A stretch of DNA of 64,000 nucleotides, taken from NCBI GenBank assembly GCA_030549495.1, contig JAUIRK010000832.1, forward strand, positions 62,001 through 126,000, given 5' to 3'. Position 1 is the stretch's first letter, and every line of letters starts with the position of its first letter. The stretch is from Nectonema munidae (Eukaryota; Nematomorpha; Nectonematoida; Nectonematidae). The notes beneath the pieces are model-generated. The model saw only the letters and a program-made list of their open reading frames with translations. It had not been told where the DNA came from and did not search any database. Position numbers and translations under genes: made by a program. Of this stretch, positions 53,965 through 64,000 are shown one piece after another.

Positions 53965-56014
53965 CAAAGGATGTCTAACCCACGGGTCGCGCTGCTGCCG
54001 GATTGAAAATTGTTAAAAAAATTTTAAAAGGCCTAAATAAATCTTATTTTCTTCTTTATTTCTAATTTTCGTAGAACTTTCAAAATTTTTAAAATTAAAT
54101 TAAAAAACTTTGAGCTAGAATTTTTTTTAAATTTATTGTATCTATTTTTAACTGTAGTTATCGTGCAAAAATGAACATTTTTGAAAATTTTTAGGAGAAG
54201 ATTTTGTTTAATAATCTAACTAGGTATTCACTTTTCAAAAGACTTTAAAATGTTTTTCATCATAAATATTTTGGAATACAAAATTGATTAATATTTTTAG
54301 ATATTAAATTAAATGGAAAGCAAAAAAGGAAAACATCTATTGCAAATAGAAAATTCAATAAAGATTGGACTGAGAAATATTTTGTTCACGAAGTTAATGA
54401 CAAAATTTTTTGTTTTATATGCAGAGAAAAATTTCTTGTGGAAAAAGAAACTAGAAGCCACAAACTTGAAAAATATAAAAAAGAAATTGCTTGTCAACAA
54501 AAAGCTTTGTTAAAATCAGTAGTTAATTTAGATGGGGGTTTGAAGAGCTATTTGATAGCTCAAAACTTGCAAAAAAAGAAAAACCTATGGTTGATGGGGA
54601 ACTAATAAAGGACCGTCTTTTAATTGCTTTAAAGAGTACTGCCTTCAAAAAACAAACTTAATAAATGAAATAAATTTATCTCATTACACTATTGCTCGGA
54701 GAATTGATGATCTATCTGACAACGTTTAAAAACAACTAAAAAAATCTTGTTGAATTGCAACGTTTTTATAGCTTGACTCTCGATTGGAACAAAATTGTTT
54801 GAGTCACAACTGACGCTACTCCATCTATGATTGGAATTAATAATGGTTTTGTTGCAAATTTCAAAAAAAATATCAATGAAAATATTACAAGTTATCATTA
54901 CATCATAATCAACAACTTTTTGCACAAAAGTTAAAACTAGATAATATGATGATAGATTTAGTTAAAACGGTTAATTATCTGAGATCCCATGGTTTGGCTC
55001 ATAGAGAGTTTAAAATTATTTGAATGAAATTGGATGCGAGCACGAAGAGAGAGCTTATTTTACCAAAGTGAAATGGCTGAGTAGATCTTCAGTTTTGAAG
55101 AGATTTACTTCATTAATTCCCGAAATTAAATCATTTATGGAATCTAAAAAGCAAAATGTATTGTTTTTGGAAAATGACGAATGGTTGAATGAGTTGGCCT
55201 TTCTGACTGATATTACTGGGATGCTTTCTAATCGACATTTTCAATTACAAGGAAGAAATCAGATTTTGTCAGACATGTTAGAAAGAGTTAAAAGTTTCAA
55301 AAACAAAATAAAACTTTTTATAGTCCAATTCAAAGATAATAACTTTGTTCATTTTGAAGAAGTTTTCAAGAGAACTCAAAAAAAAAGTTTGAAGACAGAG
55401 AAATATATTGAACTTCTTTAAAATTTAGAGTTTGATTTAATGTTCAAAGATTTTGATAATAACAACCAAAACTTAGAGATTTTTGTTGATCCTTTTAGCG
55501 TTGACTACAAAAAAGTTGAAAGTAATTTACAACTTGAATTGAATGATTTACAATCAAGAGAAACATACAAAAAAATCATAAAGAGGAAAGGCTCGAACCA
55601 TTTTATCAAAAGCTTATTTCAATGCAAGAATTTGTGAAAATGCCATGAAATATTTTTCGATGTGGTCCATCACGTATTGTTGTGAGCAGATGTTTTCATT
55701 GATGAAAAATATCAAAACAAGTGAAAGGAATCCTTTTTGCTCGACGCTCATCTGAAAAACATTTTGAGATTGCAAAACATCAAGACTGAAGTTAATGCTG
55801 ATGATGTTATAAAAAGCAAGCAGATCAGAAATCACACTAACATATTTTTCAAAAATTCTGCATTTTTAAATAAATTTTCATATAGTTTTAATTTCTGTTA
55901 AAATCATAGTGATATAGTAGTTGTATTTTTTTTTTGAATTCTAAGTTTGGCTCGAATGACTTTCAAAAGTTTGGGGTTTGGCCCGATATGAATAAAGAAG
56001 GTTGGACATCCCTG
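53965..56014 (+). mobile_element. GTF2IRD2-like hAT element, decayed
   Basis: Ends CAAAGGATGTCTAACC (53965) and GGTTGGACATCCCTG (to 56014) are imperfect inverted repeats; the target duplication is no longer clear. The interior carries a hAT transposase of the kind captured in mammalian GTF2IRD2. The whole is about 2.05 kb. Confidence 0.8.
54313..55835 (+). pseudogene. GTF2IRD2/Charlie8-type hAT transposase, many breaks
   Basis: The N-terminal zinc-finger region (54313 on) is poor: KFFVLYAEKNF sits where CLLC normally is. LSHYTIARRIDDLSDNV (about 54678) precedes a broken catalytic region. The best part is 55020-55421 (133 codons) with TKVKWLSRSSVLKRFTSLIP and ELAFLTDITGMLSNRHFQLQ, diagnostic for this lineage. 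Then [20 protein letters not shown] (55440-55637) and, in another frame, ITYCCEQMFSLMKNIKTSE, the C-terminal dimerisation motif. At least ten stops or frameshifts separate these pieces. Confidence 0.88.
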
Positions 56015-56022
56015 GCATAGTC

Positions 56023-56850
56023 TAATTAAATATTATGATTACCGTGTAACAGTGTCGACGTAAGGTAAATTCTGCCCAATTCTCCGAATGTCAAACTGAA
56101 GAGATATAAGCTAGCCCAAGTAAACATCAGGAGTAACTATGCCTCTTCTTGGTGGTCTTGTGCGTTATCTGTAAGCAGAATTTGTAGTCAATCTTCACAT
56201 CTTTACCGATTTATGTCACTCTGCACTTGCTCTCTCTGACGTTAACTAAATTGCTGTAAAAATGTGGAGTTTCTGTCTCTTCAATGAGCTAACAAAAGAC
56301 ATTACCCGCCTAAGTTGAACAATGTGCTATTGTAGTAAACCAGCATTATTAGCCATCATCAGATCTCTAGTGATTTATCACACTCACAATTCGGAAAATG
56401 ATCTCAAAACTATCTGATTTATATGTTTTAAGGATTGAAATGTAACAGTTTACAGAGTATATAAAAAAAGAAGCATACTCTTGAACCGAAAAATTTCTCT
56501 TGACTGCTTTTGTGAATTTACTTTACTTCTAGAAAAAGGAAAATTAGCAAGCAAACGAAAAGATCACTACTATTGGCATCTATATTGAAAGAATTAACAT
56601 GCATTTGCTTTGTAAAAATATTATCAATTCACGTTTTAGATTTATTGGAAGTAGCAAAATTAGTGAGCATGAAATTGAAAATTAAAAGCTTGCTTCTTTT
56701 TATAAATATATATTCAAAATATTTACAGCCGGTCCTCGCTGCGAAGACCACGTTGTTAAGCGATTTCGATGCTAAACGGGGACCCATCAAGAGAGATGCA
56801 TGTATGAACTGAACATATAAACAAAGATTTAGGAGGAGACAAAGTGTTGA
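56023..56850. other. spacer with a possible Tigger-like end
   Basis: At 56725-56765 TACAGCCGGTCCTCGCTGCG and GTTGTTAAGCG resemble a Tigger/pogo terminus. No partner end or gene was seen. Confidence 0.35.
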
Positions 56851-57950
56851 ATTTTGACATGGGCTGTCATATTTAAATTATTTTGTCAGGTTTGACTAAT
56901 TTTTTATAAAAAAAAAAGAGGAATATAACCAGTAAACACAGCCTACTTGAAAATGGGCATATATGTGTAAAATGCCATACACGGTAAACTTCATCACCTC
57001 CCTATACTTTCTATTAAACGTAATTCTCTAATTCAAAAAACCATGCTTGATCCTTTTTTGGGATAAATCAATTTTTTGAAAGTTTTGAATAATTTTCATT
57101 AAAAAATGACACCACTGAATTACGCATGCTTAAAAATGGGTATATATGTGTAAAAAACTTTATATTATTACTTAAATAAAAAGTTTCTTTTTTAAGTTGA
57201 GCTGTCATATATAAATCAATGCTTTGATAACTTTAATTGATTTTTATAAAAAAAAAATGAATATCATCGCTGAATTCAGCATGCTTGAAAATGGGTGTAT
57301 ATGTGTAAAAAAACATTATATAATTATTTGGATAAAAAGTTTCTTTTTGAGATGAGCTGTTACATTTAGATCAATTTTTTGACATGTTTGATTAATTTTC
57401 ATAAAAAAATGAATGTCACCACTGAATACAGCATATTTGAAAATGGATGTGTAAAAAACATTATATAATTATTTAGATAAAAAGTTTCTTTTTGAGATGA
57501 GCTGTCACATTTAGATCAATTTTTTGACAGGTTTGAATGATTTTCATAAAAAATGAATATCACCACTGAATTCAGCATATTTGAAAATGGGTATACAATT
57601 GTAAAAACTTTATATACTTATTTAGATAAAAAGTTTCTTTTTGAGATGGGCTGTTACATTTAGATCAATTTTTTGAAAGGTTTGATTGATTTTCATAAAA
57701 AATGAATATCACCACTGAATTCAGCATATTTGAAAATGGGTATACATGTGTAAAAAACTTTATATAATTATTTAGATAAAAAGTTCCTTTTTGAGATGAG
57801 CTGTCACATTTAAATCAATTTTTTGACAGGTTTGATTGATTTTCATAAAAAAAATGAATATCACCACTGAATTCAGCATATTTGAAAATGGGTATACATG
57901 TGTAAAAAACATTATATAATTATTTAGATAAAAAGTTTTTCATTGAGTGT
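56851..57950. repeat. ~150-bp satellite, block 1
   Basis: Tandem units with TTGAAAATGGGTATACATGT, AGATAAAAAGTTTCTTTTTG and AGATGAGCTGTCACATTTA. The first units (56851 to about 57300) are more divergent. 56851-57939 is almost identical to 60924-62011. Confidence 0.95.
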
Positions 57951-58251
57951 ATATTAATACTCTTGTAGTTTAATAACTGCATTTTTCCTTTAAATCATAG
58001 TATTTTTGATGGACTTTTATCATTCTCACTCGATATTATTTTGGCAATTCATTCTCTTTGCCGTATAGCAGGTAATAACGATTTTATTGGATTTCACTTA
58101 AATATTAAATTTCTTTTATATTAATTGATATAAAATTGGTGTATAATGAATCTACACTGTACATGTGCATAAATAAAATTACAGTTATATTTTATTCATG
58201 GTAGCAAAAAATAAAAACACAAACTTGATATATTTTTTTAGTTACCCAAAG
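57951..58251. other. AT-rich spacer
   Basis: No gene or repeat recognised between satellite block 1 and copy C. Confidence 0.4.
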
Positions 58252-58363
58252 CAGGGGCGCACATCCAAGGGGCGAGAGGCGGTCCAATGTGTTTTCAGGG
58301 GGGCGAAAATGACCTTCACCCCCAATAATTTTCTATAAGTAAGAGTTGTTGCTTGTTATAAAA

Positions 58364-59007
58364 GGTCATCAGACATTTCGCCACATTATTTTCATAAGAG
58401 AGTTCGTTTCATGGACAATTCGCCCTATTATTTTCATAAGACAGTTTGTTCCATGGACAATTCGCACCATTATTTTCATAAGACAGTTCGTTCCATGGAT
58501 ATTTCGCCCCATTATTTTCATAAGACTGTTCGTTCCATGGACATTTCGCCCTATTATTTTCATAAGACATTTTGTCTCATGGACAATTCGCCCATGACCA
58601 ATTCCCAATCTTGCCATAGACAATTTACTCTATTTATGCAGATCAATTAGTACTATTGTTTTAATAAAACCGTTTTTTACTCTTTTTTGATGAGACTATT
58701 TTTAATAAAACGGTATGGCATATTAACGTTTTGCCTAATATTACAACTCATCTCAATAAAAATAGCTATATTTTATTTTTTTTAGTTTTTTGAAAGGCAG
58801 TTCTTTTATAAATGAAACAAATATATAAAATTTTTAAAAATAAAAATTAATATCTTGTAATTTTAATATTATCGTAATTATCGTTTTTTTCAATTTCATC
58901 ATCCAAAATTTTAAATTATTTAAAAGTGATAAAAAAATTAAGAGATAAAATGATTAATTTGAAATAATTTTGGGCGAATTATCTATGGGGCGAAATGTCT
59001 GTAGACC
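58364..59007. mobile_element. nested MITE, copy 3
   Basis: Ends GGTCATCAGACATTTCGCC and GGCGAAATGTCTGTAGACC with exact 8-bp duplication TTATAAAA (58356-58363, 59008-59015). Length is 644 bp, the longest of the three. Its insertion site in copy C differs from that in A and B, showing the MITE moved independently. Confidence 0.93.
58371..58580. repeat. 42-bp minisatellite, five units (in MITE copy 3)
   Basis: Units start at 58371, 58413, 58455, 58497 and 58539, same consensus as at 5456-5665. Confidence 0.95.
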
Positions 59008-59170
59008 TTATAAAACATATATGATGATCTCATTATAGAATGTAATGATCATTCGAATACATGATAATGTAAGATAAGAGAATAAAAGAAGGAATGTAGA
59101 CTTTCGAATCAATCAAACATCATGCCAAGCTGCTCTGAAATTCCTATCAAACATATTTTACAGACGATGC

Positions 59171-60923
59171 CAGGGTGTCTACCAACTTTAAAAACCTCTT
59201 GAATTCAAAGAACACCTCTTAAAAACCTGTAAAACCTTGAAAACCTCTTAAATTTTACTGATGTCAAAGAACTGATGTTAGAAAAAAACTGATAAATAAA
59301 ATTTTAATATCAAAAATGACTGTGTTTTTCAATGGTGCTTTATGACCTTGTCATTTAGAGGTTTTACTGCTAGTGTCAATCAAATTTGCGGTTTATGTCT
59401 GAAAACTATATCCCAAAATATTCTCTCTAATTTTACATGAAATATATGTTTTTATACCAATTCGACCATGATAATTTTAATTTCTGAAATTATTTTTTGC
59501 ATTTAGAGGTTTTAAATGTCTGAAAGTGTCAATCAAATGTTCGATTTACGTCTAATGTCTACAGAAATATTTTTGAAATTTAAATAAAATCTGTTTTAAT
59601 GCCAAATGGAAGATGCTGGTTTCATTTTTGGACTCAGGTTTAGCATTTATGGTTTTAAAATATCTGAAAGCTTCAATCAGATTTGCGGTTTACTTCTAGA
59701 TACTGTCTTCAATAATATTTTCAAAAAAATAAAATATCTGTTTTATACCAAATCAACTATGCTTATTTCTGTACTGGATGGATAATACGGTTAAAAAATA
59801 TCTCAAAGTGGCAATTGAATTAGTAATGTATGCGTGAAAATCAGTTCTGTAAAAAATTTTCAAAAAATGGCTGCATATTAGGTATATAGTAAAAATATAC
59901 TTTTTTTTTGTATATTTTGGCTTATAATACTTTCTACAATCATCTTGAGTATGAAATATTTATTAAAAAAAACAAACAAAACGTATTATAAAATCGTTTG
60001 AAAATTTGTATGAGAGAAGGAACCGAGTTAAAAACTAATTTAAAAGAGAACATGTGATCAAAAAAATTATTTAAAAAATATGTATCTTGACTAAATGGAA
60101 GATCTACCATGTTCTAATGAACTAGGAAGTGGTTTAATTATATAATATTAGGTGCTTCAAAAAAGATTTTGACTGTGAAAAAGAAGTTCCTCTTTTACAA
60201 ATGAAAAATATTTAAAACGATAGCTTATCATATAGGATTACAATTAATATTTAGCTAAGATGGGTAGGAAATCTGAAAATTTAGAATAGGGCAGATTTAT
60301 CAAAAATGGCACAGATGCCAATATGTGAGAATTTAGTGACTATCAAGATATTTTTAATTTAAATTGAATTTGTCCATCTTTTTCCTTTTGCGTAAGAGAA
60401 ATAATTTTTTTAGATGAAGAACGTGGACAACTTTTTGTAATTGAACAATGAACATCACGAATGATTCATCAGAAAAAACCTTTGAAATGAGATTGGTTAA
60501 CAAATATTCAGGCCTGATAATAAAATACACGATACTGATTAAAAAGTCAAAGATCATCAAGAAGATTCTTTAATCAGAATGCTTTGAGAGATGAAAAAAG
60601 TAATTTTATCATTATAAAAAAATTTTCGAACACACATTGAAGAATATAAATTTCTAATGAAAAAAGAGCTACCAAGAAAGGATCATCATGGAATGAATAG
60701 CAAAATTACATACTGTAAATTATAATATACTACAAGTCGATAACGAATTTGTAGCCAAAAAGATGGAGGTCCTATCGAGTTACATAAGTTACTGTATAAT
60801 GAAATATTTTGAGTGAATTATCGATTTTTTTGAAAGGTTTTATTGATTTCATAAAAAATGACATCACCATTAAATTCTACATACTTGAAATGTATAAAAA
60901 ATTTTTATAAGAATAAAAATTTT
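59171..60923. other. insertion in copy C, with decayed tandem repeat
   Basis: Begins CAGGGTGTCTACCAAC, which looks like a hAT-type terminus, but no matching end was found. From about 59356, units of 130-147 bp recur (starts near 59356, 59503, 59646, 59776) with the shared AGTGTCAATCAAATTTGCGG motif. The remainder to 60923 is AT-rich and unrecognised. Confidence 0.55.
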
Positions 60924-63340
60924 AATTTTGACATGGGCTGTCATATTTAAATTATTTTGTCAGGTTTGACTAATTTTTTATAAAAAAAAAGAGGAATATA
61001 ACCAGTAAACACAGCCTACTTGAAAATGGGCATATATGTGTAAAATGCCATACACGGTAAACTTCATCACCTCCCTATACTTTCTATTAAACGTAATTCT
61101 CTAATTCAAAAAACCATGCTTGATCCTTTTTTGGGATAAATCAATTTTTTGAAAGTTTTGAATAATTTTCATTAAAAAATGACACCACTGAATTACGCAT
61201 GCTTAAAAATGGGTATATATGTGTAAAAAACTTTATATTATTACTTAAATAAAAAGTTTCTTTTTTAAGTTGAGCTGTCATATATAAATCAATGCTTTGA
61301 TAACTTTAATTGATTTTTATAAAAAAAAAATGAATATCACCGCTGAATTCAGCATGCTTGAAAATGGGTGTATATGTGTAAAAAAACATTATATAATTAT
61401 TTGGATAAAAAGTTTCTTTTTGAGATGGGCTGTTACATTTAGATCAATTTTTTGACAGGTTTGATTAATTTTCATAAAAAAATGAATGTCACCACTGAAT
61501 ACAGCATATTTGAAAATGGATGTGTAAAAAACATTATATAATTATTTAGATAAAAAGTTTCTTTTTGAGATGAGCTGTCACATTTAGATCAATTTTTTGA
61601 CAGGTTTGAATGATTTTCATAAAAAATGAATATCACCACTGAATTCAGCATATTTGAAAATGGGTATACAATTGTAAAAAACTTTATATACTTATTTAGA
61701 TAAAAAGTTTCTTTTTGAGATGGGCTGTTACATTTAGATCAATTTTTTGAAAGGTTTGATTGATTTTCATAAAAAATGAATATCACCACTGAATTCAGCA
61801 TATTTGAAAATGGGTATACATGTGTAAAAAACTTTATATAATTATTTAGATAAAAAGTTCCTTTTGAGATGAGCTGTCACATTTAAATCAATTTTTTGAC
61901 AGGTTTGATTGATTTTCATAAAAAAAATGAATATCACCACTGAATTCAGCATATTTGAAAATGGGTATACATGTGTAAAAAACATTATATAATTATTTAG
62001 ATAAAAAGTTTCTTTTTGAGATGAGCTGTCACATTTAGATCAATTTTTTGACAGGTTTGGATGATTTTCATAAAAAATGAATATCACCACTGAATTCAGC
62101 ATATTTGAAAATGGGTATACAATTGTAAAAAACTTTATATACTTATTTAGATAAAAAGTTTCTTTTTGAGATGGGCTGTTACATTTAGATCAATTTTTTG
62201 ACAGGTTTGATTGATTTTCATAAAAAATGAATATCACCACTGAATTCAGCATATTTGAAAATGGGTATACATGTGTAAAAAACTTTATATAATTATTTAG
62301 ATAAAAAGTTCCTTTTTGAGATGAGCTGTCACATTTAAATCAATTTTTTGACAGGTTTGATTGATTTTCATAAAAAAAATGAATATCACCACTGAATTCA
62401 GCATATTTGAAAATGGGTATACATGTGTAAAAAACATTATATAATTATTTAGATAAAAAGTTTCTTTTTGAGATGAGCTGTCACATTTAGATCAATTTTT
62501 TGACAGGTTTGGATGATTTTCATAAAAAATGAATATCACCACTGAATTCAGCATATTTGAAAATGGGTATACAATTGTAAAAAACTTTATATACTTATTT
62601 AGATAAAAAGTTTCTTTTTGAGATGGGCTGTTACATTTAGATCAATTTTTTAACAGGTTTGATTGATTTTCATAAAAAAATGAATATCACCACTGAATTC
62701 AGCATATTTGAAAATGGGTATACATGTGTAAAAAACTTTATATAATTATTTAGATAAAAAGTTCCTTTTTGAGATGAGCTGTCACATTTAAATCAATTTT
62801 TTGACAGGTTTGATTGATTTTCATAAAAAATGAATATCGCCACTGAATTTAGCATATTTGAAAATGGGTATACATGTGTAAAAAACTTTATATACTTATT
62901 TAGATAAAAAGTTTCTTTTTGAGATGGGCTGTTACATTTACATCAATTTTTTGACAGGTTTGATTGATTTTCATAAAAAAAATGAATATCACCACTGAAT
63001 TCAGCATATTTGAAAATGGGTATACATGTGTAAAAAACTTTATATAATTATTTAGATAAAAAGTTCCTTTTTGAGATGAGCTGTCACGTTTAAATCAATT
63101 TTTTGACAGGTTTGATTGATTTTCATAAAAAATGAATATCGCCACTGAATTTAGCATATTTGAAAATGGGTATACATGTGTAAAAAACTTTATATAATTA
63201 TTTAAATAAAAAGTTCCTTTTTGAGATGAGCTGTCAAATATAAATCAATTTTTTGACAGGCTTGATTGATTTTGATAAAAAATGAACATCACCACTGAAT
63301 TCAGCATAGTTGAAATATATATGTAACATTAAAAATATTT
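60924..63340. repeat. ~150-bp satellite, block 2, with trimeric order
   Basis: The GAGATG(G/A)GCTGT landmark occurs at 61422, 61568, 61717, 61866, 62018, 62168, 62318, 62470, 62620, 62771, 62921, 63073 and 63223, i.e. every 146-152 bp. Variant types repeat in sets of three (about 450 bp) from 61568 to about 62920. Confidence 0.96.
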
Positions 63341-63370
63341 ATAAAAACTTATTAATATCTGAGAAAAATA

Positions 63371-63400
63371 GGGGGGGGGGGCACTTTACGCCCCCCCCCA
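63371..63400. repeat. G-run / C-run inverted pair
   Basis: A run of Gs, then CACTTTACG, then a run of Cs: a potential perfect GC hairpin directly after the satellite block. Confidence 0.8.
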
Positions 63401-63433
63401 CCAGCACTTGAGCGGACAAATTTTGCCCAGCAC

Positions 63434-64000
63434 TAATAGGGTTAAGCTCTCCTATCTCATTTAGCTCTCTTCTCTCCAGTGACGTAGCTAGGCTTGGCAT
63501 GAGGGGCCGTGCCCACTCTCATATGTAACGCATGGTGCCCCCGTGCATCTTATGCGATATCAGTTTTCCAAAACTTCTTCAATGAAAGGATTAAGAAAGT
63601 ATAAATAATGTTGCTCAAGTTTTTTGTTTTTTAAATAATTTTTTAATGATTTTGTGTTTTTAGACTTAAAGTGATTAAATTACCATTTTTGTGTACTATG
63701 ATTCTTTACAATATGTAAAAAAACACAAGTGCTACCAAATCACCCTATAAGGGTTAGCTACTTAAACGTTGGCTTTTGCTGCTTATAAAAATTTGAAAAT
63801 ATCAAATAAACTCTCATTCTTTATGCCCCTCCTATTATTTTGAAATTATTCTGAGAACAGACGGTTCCATTTTAAAATGGTGAAAATTGCTTTATTAGTT
63901 TATTTTGTTTCCTTTCTCTCTTATGTTAATTATGTAGCAAATTTTTCAATTTTGAGTAAAAGGTAAGGTGCAGTCGGTGTATTTTCATTGACAAGGCACT
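63434..64000. mobile_element. hAT-like non-autonomous element, right part (copy C continued), runs off the window
   Basis: From GTTAAGCTCTCCTATCTCAT the sequence follows copy A from about 4720, including the CAGTGACGTAGCTAGGC stretch and, from about 63750, the segment after the nested-MITE site. The MITE is absent here. Confidence 0.85.

Larger units (their letters stand above)
58252..59170. mobile_element. hAT-like non-autonomous element, copy C (left part)
   Basis: Starts CAGGGGCGCACATCC, the terminus of copies A and B, and includes the terminal GC-rich stretch that copy A has lost. It follows the family as far as CAGACGATGC at 59170, then changes to unrelated sequence. The family resumes at about 63434, so the two parts are probably one element split by insertion and deletion. 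It carries a MITE at a different site from A and B. Confidence 0.88.

Noticed and set aside
59171..59186. CAGGGTGTCTACC as the end of a complete hAT element
   Set aside because: No inverted partner or target duplication was found downstream, so no boundaries are claimed.

Overview
The window is eukaryotic, most likely from an invertebrate animal: it is strongly AT-rich, has GT-AG introns, and is crowded with animal-type transposable elements (several hAT lineages, non-LTR retrotransposons, piggyBac, Tigger/pogo, tRNA-derived SINEs, MITEs, satellite DNA). I cannot name the species. The one host gene is clearly homologous to WDR48/UAF1 but quite divergent, which suggests a fast-evolving lineage.

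Region 1-37.3 kb is that single gene on the + strand. I could place 18 exons by matching WDR48 and by splice-site phase (462-602 to 37183-37284, ending in TGA). They encode the WD40 propeller and the C-terminal SUMO-like part. The N-terminal exon and one segment after the propeller (expected between 17203 and 23832) were not found. The introns are swollen by mobile DNA. Intron 3 holds a ZMYM1-type hAT relic (minus strand) split by a 3.2-kb hAT-like non-autonomous element (copy A, 4372-7538) and abutted by a truncated LINE. Intron 9 holds an inverted second copy of the same element (copy B, 11477-14107). The intron between exons 11 and 12 holds a Tigger relic, the next a piggyBac relic, the next a CR1-like LINE relic, and intron 15 a 2.7-kb TAGGGTGTCCCA-ended transposon with an unfamiliar transposase-like protein.

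Region 37.3-40.5 kb is mostly unannotated, with a 61-bp minisatellite and a tRNA-like SINE. Region 40.6-51.9 kb is one long + strand LINE (ORF1 with zinc knuckles, endonuclease, RT, RNase H). It was interrupted three separate times: by a 1.2-kb hAT (41582-42769), by a nearly intact ZBED5-like hAT (42862-45530), and by an antisense Jockey-like LINE (46659-50311). Each insertion is bounded by a perfect target-site duplication, and the host LINE reading frame resumes after each one.

Region 52-56 kb holds a ZNF862-type hAT remnant, a 280-bp hAT MITE and a decayed GTF2IRD2-like hAT. Region 56.8-63.4 kb is dominated by ~150-bp satellite DNA in two blocks that share a ~1.09-kb duplicated segment. 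One block shows a trimeric higher-order pattern. Between the blocks lies a third copy of the CAGGGGCGCACATCC element (from 58252). It carries its own nested MITE, and the same family resumes at 63434 and runs off the window.

No prokaryotic operons, CRISPR arrays, rRNA genes or convincing functional tRNA genes were seen. All identifications are from reading translated sequence against remembered family features; no database search was run.
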